64,000 nucleotides of DNA from Actinopolymorpha alba DSM 45243 (GTDB taxonomy: Bacteria > Actinomycetota > Actinomycetes > Propionibacteriales > Actinopolymorphaceae): the NCBI RefSeq assembly GCF_000373925.1, contig NZ_KB892754.1, positions 1 to 64,000 of the forward strand, read 5' to 3'. The notes beneath the pieces were generated by a model that ran no database searches, was not told the origin of the DNA, and worked only from the letters and a program-made list of their open reading frames with translations. Position numbers and translations under genes: made by a program. Shown here piece after piece: positions 31,648 to 41,400 of the stretch (position 1 is its first letter; the number at the start of each line of letters is the position of its first letter).

Positions 31648-32592
31648 TCAGCCCACGATCTGGAGGTAATGCTTGGTCAGCTCCTCGGTACGTCCTTCCG
31701 GCCAACAGCGGCCCGCGCCTTTGAGCCAGTCGGCAAGGATCTCGACGTGGGTGTGCCAGGCCGCGAGAGCGGTCGCTCGCTGGTCGGCAAGCATGGATGG
31801 CAGGGTCTGGGTGAGGACCAGGCGCGCGCCGCCGGCACCGGGGGAGAGTTGCCAACGCACCCGGCCAGCCTCGACACCCTCGTGGAGCCAGGCGTACTCC
31901 AGGAACTCGGGGCCCTTCACAACGGTCACGGATCCGGCGGGCACGTAGCCGTTCGTAAGACGCAGCGGCGGCTGCCCACCGACAGCGACGTCGCTGTCGG
32001 TGGGCTTCGGCGCCTCCGACTCCGCATGCTCCAAGAGGAACGCCCATACCGCGTCGACGGGGCGAATGAGTTGACGTTCGAAGCGGATCTCGTAGCCGTC
32101 CGCGGTCTCCTGGATGGTTCCCTCGGCGAGGCCGAAGCGTTCGATGTACTCCTCATGGCGCTCGCCAAGCCCGTCTGGCCACGTGTAAGGCTGCCCGTCC
32201 AGCATCGCTTCGAGCCCGCTCAGGCAGCCGTCCCAGCCGGAGGCGAGGCTGGCCGCGCTGTAGCGATCGTCGAACGTGTAGGTGAAGGTGAGGAGGCAGG
32301 TGCCGGCGTCGGGCTGGAGCTCGAACCGCAGAGTGTCCGTCTCCCACGTGAAGGCGAGGAGGCGCGGCGGGTCGGTTTCGAGGACCGTGCCCGTGCCCGG
32401 CGCTCCCTCCTTCTTCCCGAACTCGAACCAGATCGTGCCGGCTTCGAAGTCCATCTTCACGCCACTGGGGAACCACTGCGCGAGCTCGGCCGAGTCGGTG
32501 ATGGCGCGCCAGATCTTCTCGGCGGGATGTGCCAGGCGGCGTTCGAACCGGAGGACGCAGCGGCCGTCCACGGTGTGCAGGGTTGCGTTCAT
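31648..32592 (-). CDS. tandem SRPBCC (AHSA1-like) domain protein
   Basis: 314 residues made of two START/Bet v1-like domains. The first (about 8-150) has the AHSA1 pattern ERRLAHPAEKIWRAITDSAELAQWFP. The second (about 165-310) has FERQLIRPVDAVWAFLLEH and a closing helix with WHTHVEILADWLKG. Such proteins bind hydrophobic ligands or act as Hsp90 co-chaperone-like factors; the function here is unknown. ATG 32592 has GAAGGG seven bases upstream; the longer upstream frame is basic low-complexity sequence. It is convergent with the SMR pair. Confidence 0.82.
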   Translation of the reverse strand: MNATLHTVDGRCVLRFERRLAHPAEKIWRAITDSAELAQWFPSGVKMDFEAGTIWFEFGKKEGAPGTGTVLETDPPRLLAFTWETDTLRFELQPDAGTCLLTFTYTFDDRYSAASLASGWDGCLSGLEAMLDGQPYTWPDGLGERHEEYIERFGLAEGTIQETADGYEIRFERQLIRPVDAVWAFLLEHAESEAPKPTDSDVAVGGQPPLRLTNGYVPAGSVTVVKGPEFLEYAWLHEGVEAGRVRWQLSPGAGGARLVLTQTLPSMLADQRATALAAWHTHVEILADWLKGAGRCWPEGRTEELTKHYLQIVG

Positions 32593-32770
32593 AGTCGGCC
32601 CTTCGTTGGCGCTGGTGGTGGAGGTACGTCTCAGCCGGGTGCCCCCCAAGGAATATAACTGAACAGGCATGTACGCGCCAGCGTGCGCCACACCGGTGCG
32701 GTGAAGCGCGGGTTGGTGCGAGGCAGTGGACCTTTTCCCTGCGCGGAGTACCCGAAGTGCTCGACTGCTT

Positions 32771-33259
32771 CTACGTCGACGTCCCCGGAGCGGTCGGGCG
32801 TTCCTTCTTGCCGGCCTTCAGCAGCTCGATCATTTCGGTGATGCGTTCAGCTCGAATATCGGGTCGGCGTTTGGTGGCGTCGATCCACCGTAGGTACGCC
32901 TTGCGGTAGAACTGCGCGAGCGAGTCGAAGAACTCCGCTGCCGCCGGCTCGGCGTCCAGGGCGGCCGCGACGTCAGGCGCGAGGTCGGCGCGCTGCGGCC
33001 CTTCGGGTGTGAGCGTGACTGTTACCTCGTCGCCGGCCGAGACGCCACTGTCGCGGCGCCACATGGGTGTGAGCACGATGCAGGGTCCGTCGCCGGAGTG
33101 CTCGATGATCGCTCGCACCTTCGCGCCATTGATGGTGCCGCCGACGCGATGCGTACGCTTGCGGCCCCACTCCTCGTCGGGGTCGAAGGGTAGTGGGATG
33201 AGAGCGCGCTGCCGCGAACCCGCGATGACGGTCGCGGTGAAGTTCACAGTCGTGGCCAT
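32771..33259 (-). CDS. YdeI/OmpD-associated family protein with DUF1905 domain
   Basis: 162 residues. The N-terminal DUF1905 beta-barrel-like domain (about 5-95) contains RTHRVGGTINGAKVRA and GDGPCIVLTPMWRRDSG. The C-terminal helical YdeI-like region has FFDSLAQFYRKAYLRWIDATKR and RITEMIELLKAGKKER. Members are small cytoplasmic proteins linked to bacteriocin or stress protection without a proven mechanism. It is divergent from the ArsR-type gene at 33359. Confidence 0.85.
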   Translation of the reverse strand: MATTVNFTATVIAGSRQRALIPLPFDPDEEWGRKRTHRVGGTINGAKVRAIIEHSGDGPCIVLTPMWRRDSGVSAGDEVTVTLTPEGPQRADLAPDVAAALDAEPAAAEFFDSLAQFYRKAYLRWIDATKRRPDIRAERITEMIELLKAGKKERPTAPGTST

Positions 33260-33358
33260 GTCGTGATGCTCGCACGACGAGGCGTCCTATGTGCGGTCTA
33301 CGGCAGTGCTGCGAAGGCCATTGACAAAATCTATTTTTACGTACAGGATCGTTTTGCC

Positions 33359-33919
33359 ATGAGAGACGTCCTGTACCTGGAGCAGATCGAGCAGGCCGAG
33401 ACCCTGCTCAAGCCGCAGCGCATCGAGGTGCTGCGGCAGCTCGCCGAGCCGTGCACGTGCGGTGAGGTGGCGAGCCGGCTCGGCCAGACGCCGCAGCGCG
33501 TCTACTACCACGTCAAGCGGCTGGTCGAGGTGGGTCTTGTCGAGCAGGTGTCCGTGCGCAAAGTGCGCGCGATCCACGAGGGCATCTACCAGGCGACCGC
33601 CCGCTCGTACTGGCTGTCACCGCGCCTTGTCGGACGCATCGGAGGGACTCGGCGGGCGCAGGACGCGATGAGCCTTGGTTACCTCCTCGACCTGATGGAG
33701 GAGGTCCAGGCCGACATCGGAGGACTTGACCGGACCCGGCCGGAGCTCCCCTCGCTCGGCATCTCCGGACAGCTCAGGATCCGAGCCGACCAACGCCAGG
33801 AATTCCTGGAAGAGCTGCAGAGCTCGCTGCAACACCTGTTCACGAAGTACGGCGGCGCCGAGGGTGACGCCTTCAAGCTCGCCGTCGCCTGCTATCCCAA
33901 GGAGAACCCAAGTGACTGA
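33359..33919 (+). CDS. ArsR-family winged-helix regulator
   Basis: 186 residues. The winged helix (about 12-75) has the pattern RIEVLRQLAEPCTCGEVASRL and PQRVYYHVKRLVEVGLVEQ. The C-terminal part is helical and lacks the metal-binding Cys sets of ArsR/SmtB beyond the CTC within the helix. ATG 33359 was chosen because a TTGACA lies at 33321-33326, so the longer upstream frame would be partly untranscribed. Its stop overlaps a GTG start of an SRPBCC gene. ArsR plus SRPBCC pairs are common and usually autoregulated. Confidence 0.83.
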   Translation: MRDVLYLEQIEQAETLLKPQRIEVLRQLAEPCTCGEVASRLGQTPQRVYYHVKRLVEVGLVEQVSVRKVRAIHEGIYQATARSYWLSPRLVGRIGGTRRAQDAMSLGYLLDLMEEVQADIGGLDRTRPELPSLGISGQLRIRADQRQEFLEELQSSLQHLFTKYGGAEGDAFKLAVACYPKENPSD

Positions 33920-34763
33920 CCACACCTCTGAACCGATGATCGCCAAGGCGCGCGCGAAGGCTCCCATCAAGGAGGTCTGGCACGCGCTCACCGATCCCGA
34001 CGCGATGCGCCAGTGGCTCGCCGAAGAGGTGAACGTCGACCTGCCCGAGACGTATGAATTCTGGGGCCGCTACACGCCCGCGGGCAGCGCACCGCACCAG
34101 CGGCTGCGGCGCGCCGAGCCGTACACGCTGGACTTCGGCTGGCTGCTGGACGGTGTGGAGACCACCACCTCGATCGAGCTCACCGAGGAGGCGGAAGGCG
34201 CGACGCTGATCACCGTGTCGCAGTCCCACTTCGACTACGCCGAGATGATCAGCGGGTCCTCGATCCGTGGCGTGCTGCAGACGTACTGGGCCCTCACGAT
34301 CGCCAACCTCGTCGACCTCGTCGAGGGCCGGCCGCTGACCCCGCGTACGGACTTCACCAGCAGCACGTTCCGCGCGGTCGTCACGATCGCGGCGCCTGCC
34401 GACGAGGTGTTCACCTCCCTCACCCAGTCAGACCAGGTCAGTCAGTGGTTCGGCTTTCCGGTCGAGATCGAGCCGTACGAGGGCGGCCGGTTCGCGCTCG
34501 GCGGGATCGAGGGCAACCCGAATCCGGCCCGCATCAGCGACTACACCCCCGGCGAGCGCATGACGGTCGACTGGGGTCCGTCAGGTGTCGCGACGTGGGA
34601 GCTCGAAGGCTCGGAGGGCGAGACTCGGCTCACGCTCGTGCAGAGCGGCTTCGACACTGCCAACCCGCCGTACGCGCCCTGGATCGGCACGGTCAGCGGG
34701 CTGGCCGAGCTGCGCCGCTTCCACGAGCTGTCGGACTGGCAGCCGATCTGGGTCGCGGCCTGA
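33912..34763 (+). CDS. tandem SRPBCC (AHSA1-like) domain protein
   Basis: 283 residues with two SRPBCC domains. The first (about 8-135) has IKEVWHALTDPDAMRQWLAEE, and the second (about 150-280) has ADEVFTSLTQSDQVSQWFGF. GTG 33912 overlaps the regulator gene by eight bases. It overlaps the esterase gene downstream (TGATG), so the three form one operon. Ligand unknown; the coupling to an ArsR regulator suggests it handles or senses the same hydrophobic inducer. Confidence 0.83.
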   Translation: MTDHTSEPMIAKARAKAPIKEVWHALTDPDAMRQWLAEEVNVDLPETYEFWGRYTPAGSAPHQRLRRAEPYTLDFGWLLDGVETTTSIELTEEAEGATLITVSQSHFDYAEMISGSSIRGVLQTYWALTIANLVDLVEGRPLTPRTDFTSSTFRAVVTIAAPADEVFTSLTQSDQVSQWFGFPVEIEPYEGGRFALGGIEGNPNPARISDYTPGERMTVDWGPSGVATWELEGSEGETRLTLVQSGFDTANPPYAPWIGTVSGLAELRRFHELSDWQPIWVAA

Positions 34764-36037
34764 TGCGCGCCTCCCGCACTCTTGCCGCCGGCATTCTCTC
34801 TTCCGTCACAGCCGTCGCCACCCTGCTCACCGGGGTGGCGACGGCCCCGCCGGCCGAGGCACGCCGCTGGACGGCCGCCTGGGTCGCCGCCACGCAACCA
34901 GCGATGCCCGGTTACGAGACGCCCAACTGGTCGGTCGACGGCTTCGCCGAACAATCTGTCCGGCAGGTCATCCGCGTCAGCGTGGGTGGGTCATCGCTGC
35001 AGGTGCGGCTCACCAACCGCTACGGCACCGGCCCGCTCCGGCTGGCCGGCGCCACGATCGGACGGTCCACCGGCGGCGCGGCCGTGGCGCCGCACACGCT
35101 GCGCCACCTGACGTTCGGAGGTCGTACGACACTCACCATCCCGGCCGGTCGGGAAGCCGTGTCGGACGCCACCGTCCTTCGGACCCGCCCGCTCGACAAG
35201 CTGACCTTGACGTTGTACTTCGCGGCGCCGACCGGTCCGGCGACGTTCCACGAGGGCGCGTACGCGACCACCTACCGAGCGGCGGGCGACCACCGCTTCG
35301 ACACCGGGGCGAAGGCATTCGACGAGACCACGCGCTCGTGGTACTTCCTCGCCGGTGTCGACATCACCGGCTCACGCGGCTCGGTGGTGATGTTCGGCGA
35401 CTCGCTGACCGACGGGCATGGCTCCACGCCGGACGCGGACAACCGCTATCCCGACGAGGTTGCCGAGCGCCTGGTCCGCGCCCACCGCAGGCTGGGCGTG
35501 GTGAACGCCGGCGTCAACGGCAACCACCTGCTCAACGACGTGCCGTGCTTCTCCGGCGACTCTGGTGTGACGCGGTTCGAGCGGGACGTGCTGGACCAGC
35601 CGGGAGTCCACACGACGGTCGTGCTGATGGGAACCAACGACATCGGCGTCGGCGGGATCGACATCGGCTGTGCCAATCCCCCGGTGGCGACGGCCGCGGC
35701 GCTGATCGGTGGCTACCGCAAGATGATCCAGGCAGCGCGCGAGCGTGACGTGCGGATCGTCGGTGCCACGATCCCGCCGATGAAGGGCGCGTACGTGTAC
35801 GACACGCCTGAGCACGAGGCCGTCCGGGACGCGGTCAACGAATGGATCCGTACCAGCGGCGCGTTCGACGCGGTGGCCGACCTTGATGCGGCGCTGGCCG
35901 ATCCCGCTGACCCGGACGCGCTGCGGCCCGCGTACGACTCCGGTGACCACCTGCACCCCAACGATGCTGGTGCGGCGGCAATGGCTCGCGCCGTCGCGCC
36001 GCACCTCCTCGGAGGAAACCACCAACGAGCATCGTGA
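34763..36037 (+). CDS. secreted SGNH/GDSL hydrolase (carbohydrate esterase-like)
   Basis: 424 residues with a Sec signal peptide (about 1-33, ending near AEA). An N-terminal beta-rich region (about 35-205) precedes an SGNH domain: block I VVMFGDSLTDG with the catalytic Ser, block II Gly near VNAGVNGN, block III GTNDIG, and block V DHLHPNDAG with Asp and His. Relatives deacetylate plant cell-wall polysaccharides or cleave lipids. It is translated with the SRPBCC gene through TGATG. A strong hairpin (36048-36105) ends the unit. Confidence 0.86.
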   Translation: MRASRTLAAGILSSVTAVATLLTGVATAPPAEARRWTAAWVAATQPAMPGYETPNWSVDGFAEQSVRQVIRVSVGGSSLQVRLTNRYGTGPLRLAGATIGRSTGGAAVAPHTLRHLTFGGRTTLTIPAGREAVSDATVLRTRPLDKLTLTLYFAAPTGPATFHEGAYATTYRAAGDHRFDTGAKAFDETTRSWYFLAGVDITGSRGSVVMFGDSLTDGHGSTPDADNRYPDEVAERLVRAHRRLGVVNAGVNGNHLLNDVPCFSGDSGVTRFERDVLDQPGVHTTVVLMGTNDIGVGGIDIGCANPPVATAAALIGGYRKMIQAARERDVRIVGATIPPMKGAYVYDTPEHEAVRDAVNEWIRTSGAFDAVADLDAALADPADPDALRPAYDSGDHLHPNDAGAAAMARAVAPHLLGGNHQRAS

Positions 36038-36047
36038 CCAGTCGCGG

Positions 36048-36105
36048 CCCCATCCTCCTGGTGCGCCAGTCGCTTGCGGCTCGCGCACCAGGAGCGACCA
36101 TGGGG
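36048..36105. terminator. two-tier hairpin between convergent genes
   Basis: CTCCTGGTGCGC (36055-36066) pairs perfectly with GCGCACCAGGAG (36083-36094). An outer helix CCCCAT (36048-36053) with ATGGGG (36100-36105) encloses it. It lies between the esterase and the convergent alcohol dehydrogenase, suiting a bidirectional terminator. Confidence 0.6.
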
Positions 36106-36127
36106 TCGACGTCCACGGTGGCTTGGT

Positions 36128-37144
36128 TCAGGGGCGCAGCAGTACCTTGATGGCGCGGCGTTCGTCCATCGCGCGATAGGCCTCGGCAACCTGGTCGAGC
36201 GGCAGCGTCAGATCGAACACCATGCCGGGGTTGATCTGCCCGTCCCACGCTCGTTCGATGAGATGCGGGAGGTAGCCGCGGACGGGAGCGGGACCGCCCC
36301 GCAGCGCGACGTGGGAGAAGAACAGCTCCTCGGCCGGGACGTTCACTCCGTGTGGAACGCCGACGAAGCCGACGTTGCCGCCAGGTCGGGTCGAGCGTAG
36401 GGCCTGCAGCATCGACTCGTTGGTGCCGACGCACTCGAGCACAGAGTCCGCGCCGACGCCCTCCGTGAGCTCCTTGATGTGGGCAATGCCCTCGTCGCCG
36501 CGCTCGGTCACGATGTCGGTGGCGCCGAACTCGCGGGCGACTTTCTGGCGCGACTCGTGCCGGCTCATGGCGATGATGCGCTCGGCGCCCAGCTCCTTGG
36601 CGGCCAGGACACCGCACAGCCCGACTGCGCCGTCGCCGACCACGGCGACAGTGGAGCCGGGCCTGACCTCGGCGGCGACGGCGGCGTACCAGCCGGTGCC
36701 CATGACGTCAGACAGGGTCAGGAGGCTGGGTACGAGCTCCTCGGCCGGTTGCTCGGGAGTCGGCACCAGGGTGCCGTCGGCCAACGGGACGCGGACCAGC
36801 TCGGCCTGGCAGCCGCCGACGAGCTCACGGTGCTGGCACGAGGACTGGTATCCGGCCAGGCAGCGCGGGCAGGTGTTGTCGGAGGCGAAGAAGGAGCCGA
36901 TGACGAACTGGCCGGGCTTGAGCGAGGTGACCTCGCTGCCGATCTCCTCGATGACGCCGACGTACTCGTGCCCGATCGGCGTGGGCTCGGTGACCTGGTT
37001 GATGCCGCGGTAATCCCACAGGTCGGACCCGCACACGCAGGTGGCGACGGTGCGGATGACAGCGTCGGTGGCGTTGACAATCTTCGGGTCGGCGCGTTCT
37101 TCGAAACGCACGTCCCCAGGGGCATGAATAACTGCTCCACGCAT
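36128..37144 (-). CDS. zinc-dependent alcohol dehydrogenase (MDR family)
   Basis: 338 residues. It has catalytic-zinc residues CGSD near 38-41 and the GHEYVG motif, then the structural-zinc loop DNTCPRCLAGYQSSC, where the usual first Cys position is Asp. The Rossmann nucleotide fold has VAVVGDGAVGLCGVLAA. ATG 37144 was chosen because the protein begins with the family-typical MRGAVIHAPGDVRFEE; upstream frame is non-coding in character. It is the last gene of the leftward CMD-AKR-ADH group, all probably dealing with carbonyl or electrophile reduction. Confidence 0.9.
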   Translation of the reverse strand: MRGAVIHAPGDVRFEERADPKIVNATDAVIRTVATCVCGSDLWDYRGINQVTEPTPIGHEYVGVIEEIGSEVTSLKPGQFVIGSFFASDNTCPRCLAGYQSSCQHRELVGGCQAELVRVPLADGTLVPTPEQPAEELVPSLLTLSDVMGTGWYAAVAAEVRPGSTVAVVGDGAVGLCGVLAAKELGAERIIAMSRHESRQKVAREFGATDIVTERGDEGIAHIKELTEGVGADSVLECVGTNESMLQALRSTRPGGNVGFVGVPHGVNVPAEELFFSHVALRGGPAPVRGYLPHLIERAWDGQINPGMVFDLTLPLDQVAEAYRAMDERRAIKVLLRP

Positions 37145-37194
37145 GGTTGGACTCTTTCTATATGTTGCGGGATTACGCGGGGACGGGACTACCT

Positions 37195-38202
<1,008 letters not shown>

Positions 38203-38219
38203 TCACCGCACTTGCGGTG

Positions 38220-38315
38220 TCAGGCCCAGTTCGGTTTCAGAGTTTCTTGTACGGTCGGTCGCGGGCGGGGAGTCGGTGAGAGCGCGGAGATCTGTTCCCG
38301 CAATTCGGTGTTCAT
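38220..38315 (-). CDS. possible 31-residue peptide between CMD and AKR genes
   Basis: ATG 38315 opens a short frame (MNTELREQISALSPTPRP then a short tail ending NWA) in the gap between the two genes. Codon use is unremarkable and no homologue is recognised. It may be a leader peptide or simply spacer. Confidence 0.2.
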   Translation of the reverse strand: MNTELREQISALSPTPRPRPTVQETLKPNWA

Positions 38316-38386
38316 CTCGAAGTCGAGAGTGGCCGTGTGACGTAATCCATGAATCCTCCCTACGCTGCTTGATAAGGCGCGCGGGC

Positions 38387-38725
38387 TTATGAAGGGGAAT
38401 GAGCTGGAGCGAAGAGGTTCTTCGCCACAACCATCGCGGACATGGCCTTCGGCCAACCCGCGTAGAACGCCAGGTGGGTGATCACCTCGATCAGCTCCTG
38501 CTCGCTGGCCCCGTTGTCCTTCGCGCGACCGAGGTGGTGCGCGAGCTGCTCCGTGCTGCCGCTGGTGACCAGGCTCGCGACCGTCACGAGGCTCCGCTCC
38601 TTGGGCGAGAGCTCCCGGCGTTCCCAGACCTGCCCGAACAGGACGTCATCGGTGAAGTTCACCAGAGCGGGCGCGAAATCCCCGAACATCTTCCCGGCGC
38701 CCGACCGCTCATTGTTGTCTGCCAT
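38387..38725 (-). CDS. carboxymuconolactone decarboxylase-family protein
   Basis: 112 residues, all helical, with the CMD core ELSPKERSLVTVASLVTSGSTEQLAHHLGRAKDNG. The AhpD-type CxxC is absent (SGST in its place), so peroxidase activity is unlikely and a decarboxylase or isomerase-like role is possible. ATG 38725 has AGGAG six bases upstream. It is the first gene of the leftward oxidoreductase group and divergent from the XRE regulator at 39045. Confidence 0.88.
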   Translation of the reverse strand: MADNNERSGAGKMFGDFAPALVNFTDDVLFGQVWERRELSPKERSLVTVASLVTSGSTEQLAHHLGRAKDNGASEQELIEVITHLAFYAGWPKAMSAMVVAKNLFAPAHSPS

Positions 38726-39044
38726 TGCTCCTATCCCTTCCAGAAGTGCGCCGTGCCCGTGCGAGTTGGTCGGCACTCATCGCGCTGGGCACCCAGGCCT
38801 GGGCACCGGGTCCGGCACCCAGGTCGGTGGCGGTGCGGTCAACGAACCGAGACCGTTCAGCCACGTGCTCCATGTCCTTCGCGGTGGCAGGTGATCGAAT
38901 GAGGGTTCTCGCGGGAGAGGTGGTTGTCCCCATCGGCCTCGCCACCACCGATGAAACCGGGGCTGCGGCGGGTGGGGGAGTCCCTGTCTATACAGGTACT
39001 GACAGAACCCCCCACCGTCACGACAGCGGCCGTAGCCTCGTTCT
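38726..39044. other. divergent promoter region with nested inverted repeat
   Basis: About 320 bases between the CMD gene and the XRE regulator. GGTGGGGG (38971-38978) can pair with CCCCCACC (39009-39016), enclosing CCTGT (38983-38987) and ACAGG (38992-38996). TATAGA on the minus strand lies in the same place and could be a -10 for the CMD operon. No gene is seen. Confidence 0.4.
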
Positions 39045-39926
39045 GTGGACAACAGGAACGACATTCGCGAGTTCCTGGCCTCACGGCGAGCCAGGATCAC
39101 CCCGAAGCAGGCCGGTTTGACCGTGTACGGCGCCAACCGGCGCGTTCCCGGGCTTCGCCGAGAGGAAGTCGCACTGTTGGCCGGGGTCAGCGTGGACTAC
39201 TACACCCGCCTTGAACGCGGAAACCTGAGTGGGGTCTCTGAGGCCGTGCTCGAAGCGGTTGCCGGCGCGCTGCAGCTCGACGAGGCCGAGCGCGCCCACT
39301 TGTTCGACCTCGCCCGCGCCGCGAACACCACGCAGCGGACCCGCCGGCGGTCGACCCCGCAGCAGGTGCGACCGAGTATTCAGCGCATCCTCGACGCGAT
39401 GACCGATGCGCCCGCGTTCGTCCGGAACGGACGCCTGGACATCCTCTCCGCCAACCTGCTCGGCTACGCGCTCCACTCATTGGTGTTCGACAACCCGGTA
39501 CGACCGGCGAACCTCGCCAGATTCGCGTTCCTCGATCCCCGCGCGACGGATTTCTACCCCGACTGGGATCTTGCGGCGAACACCACCGTCGCCCTTCTGC
39601 GCACCGAAGCCGGCCGGGACCCGTTCAACCGCGGGCTGTCTGACCTGATCGGTGAGTTGTCCACGCGTAGCGAGACCTTCCGTACCCGCTGGGCCGCGCA
39701 CAACGTCCGCCTCCACCGCACCGGGGTCAAGTACTTCCACCACCCGGTCGTCGGCGACCTCAGCCTGACGTTCGAGGCGATGGAGCTCCCAGCTGACACT
39801 GGCCTGACGCTCACCGCCTACACGGCCGAGCCCGGCTCCGCCTCCCAGGACGGACTCAATCTCCTCGCGAGCTGGGCCGCCACCCTCGACCAGACGGAAA
39901 CAGCCCACGCGCCCGACAGGACCTGA
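39045..39926 (+). CDS. XRE-family regulator with MmyB-like ligand-binding domain
   Basis: 293 residues from GTG 39045. The HTH_31-type HTH (about 5-85) has the pattern VPGLRREEVALLAGVSVDYYTRLERG. The MmyB-like PAS-fold ligand domain (about 105-275) has AFVRNGRLDILSANLLGYAL and the HxxG-like pattern typical of the family. These regulators often sit divergent to short-chain or aldo/keto reductase operons, which they repress until an electrophile or fatty-acid-like ligand binds. Here the divergent target would be the CMD-AKR-ADH group. Confidence 0.9.
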   Translation: MDNRNDIREFLASRRARITPKQAGLTVYGANRRVPGLRREEVALLAGVSVDYYTRLERGNLSGVSEAVLEAVAGALQLDEAERAHLFDLARAANTTQRTRRRSTPQQVRPSIQRILDAMTDAPAFVRNGRLDILSANLLGYALHSLVFDNPVRPANLARFAFLDPRATDFYPDWDLAANTTVALLRTEAGRDPFNRGLSDLIGELSTRSETFRTRWAAHNVRLHRTGVKYFHHPVVGDLSLTFEAMELPADTGLTLTAYTAEPGSASQDGLNLLASWAATLDQTETAHAPDRT

Positions 39927-40031
39927 GCCGATCACCTCGAAGTAGTGTCTGGAGGGTGGCCGCTTCGCCCGACCGCGCTACGCGTTACACCGGTGGCGTC
40001 GATAGAGCCTCCCTCGGCGAGCACCTCGTGA

Positions 40032-40460
40032 TCACGGAGAACTGGGGTCTGGTCGGCCGCCTGAGCCGGGCTGGTTGGCCCGGGCCGCCTGCGCCACGGC
40101 GGTGGCTCCGCTGGTCAGGGCCCGCCGCCATGGGGGCACCCCGTCGATCTCGATCTGGAGAGAGAAGCTGAGGAAGGTTCTGATCAGGACGATCAATCCG
40201 AGGACGGCCACACTTTCCAGAGTCGGCGTGACGGCGACGGTACGGATCAGGTCGGCGGCCACAAAGATCTCCAGGCCCAACAGCAGTACCCCACCGAAGG
40301 TCTCCCGCAGCGCGCGGTAGCCGCGGCGTCCGCCGTCGGAGCGCCATACCCGGGCGGCGAGGACGGCCGACCACACCAGTCCTACGACCAGGACGGCGAC
40401 GCCTACCGCCTCGAAGCCCTGCGCCACGCGTTCCATGACGTCCGCGAAAGTCATCGTCAA
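40032..40460 (-). CDS. DUF1622 family membrane protein
   Basis: 142 residues with three membrane helices. The middle helix pair carries the DUF1622 pattern (GGVLLLGLEIFVAADLIRTV and ESVAVLGLIVLIRTFLSFSL). The C-terminal tail is short and basic to neutral. The function of the family is unknown. ATG 40460 (MTMTFADVME) is used; a second ATG two codons later is equally possible. It ends about 100 bases from the XRE gene and is convergent with it. Confidence 0.8.
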   Translation of the reverse strand: MTMTFADVMERVAQGFEAVGVAVLVVGLVWSAVLAARVWRSDGGRRGYRALRETFGGVLLLGLEIFVAADLIRTVAVTPTLESVAVLGLIVLIRTFLSFSLQIEIDGVPPWRRALTSGATAVAQAARANQPGSGGRPDPSSP

Positions 40461-40497
40461 CCCCCCGCACCGTCTTTCAGCGAAATGGCGGTGCCAG

Positions 40498-41274
40498 TCA
40501 CTGGCGTTGCCAGACGGTCACCTCGAGCTTCATCTGTTGGCGACCTGGCATGCTGGAGACCCTGAAGTAGCCGACGCGACCGTCCGTGGTCCCGAAACAG
40601 GCCACGGAGCCCACTTGTACGTCCAGTCTGCGTTCCCCCAGTTGAGAGTTCAGGAGATCGGCGCACTGCTGCTTCTTTGGAGTGCTGCCGGCGTTCCACC
40701 CGACGATCGCGTTGCCGACGAGCTCGTTGGGATAGCACGTGAGATCGCAACTGAGGCCGAGGTCGCCGAGTGGCGCCCGGCTCGGCGGGACAGGATCGAG
40801 GAACCATCCAGTCACCATGCGCTCCCCGTCCAGGGCGAGTGTGCCGCGCCACCGCACGACGGGGGTCAGGGTGGGTACGGGCGGAACCGGGTCGGGCGGG
40901 TCTGGGTCCGGCGTGGGTTGGCTGGAGGACGGCGACGGTGGGGGCGTGGGTGGGGAGGTCGTGGACGGAGACGGGCTGGGTGGGGTCGAGGCCGGTGGGT
41001 CCGTGGTGGCCGGGGGACCTGGGGAGTGGCCGCCGGGCGGGTCGTCTGAGCTGGCCCTGGGGTTGCCCGACGATCCTGAGCTTGACGAGCCCTGAAGGAA
41101 CAACGCCAATCCCAGCACGATGGCAAGGACGCCGATGAGGGCGATGGCGAGCCGAGTCGCTGGTGAGGGGAGGGCGGGTATCTCCGCGCCGCCCAATTTC
41201 AGGGACGTCCCGACCACGGAGGCGGCCAGGCAGACCACGCCGACGATCCACAGTGGCGCGATATAGGCGAGCAC
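40498..41274 (-). CDS. membrane-anchored protein with Pro/Ser-rich stalk and unknown extracytoplasmic domain
   Basis: 258 residues. Two membrane helices (about 3-25 and 42-62) are followed by a stalk of about 75 residues made almost wholly of Pro, Ser, Thr and Asp, and then a compact C-terminal domain (about 140-258) with four to five Cys (CDLTCYP, QQCADLL, SVACFG), likely disulfide bonded. No family is recognised. The layout suggests a cell-surface sensing or binding module displayed on a wall-spanning stalk. The gene begins 37 bases upstream of the DUF1622 gene in the same orientation, so they may share a transcript. Confidence 0.7.
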   Translation of the reverse strand: MLAYIAPLWIVGVVCLAASVVGTSLKLGGAEIPALPSPATRLAIALIGVLAIVLGLALFLQGSSSSGSSGNPRASSDDPPGGHSPGPPATTDPPASTPPSPSPSTTSPPTPPPSPSSSQPTPDPDPPDPVPPVPTLTPVVRWRGTLALDGERMVTGWFLDPVPPSRAPLGDLGLSCDLTCYPNELVGNAIVGWNAGSTPKKQQCADLLNSQLGERRLDVQVGSVACFGTTDGRVGYFRVSSMPGRQQMKLEVTVWQRQ

Positions 41275-41400
41275 AGCAGGCGCCTCCTGAGGGGCCCGGC
41301 GTTTTATGGATTGCGAACGCGGACGAAGTCTATCAGTCTGACATAGCCGGCACCCGCGATGGCCCGGCTCTCAAGATCACGGTCTCAGTAAGGTTCTCGA

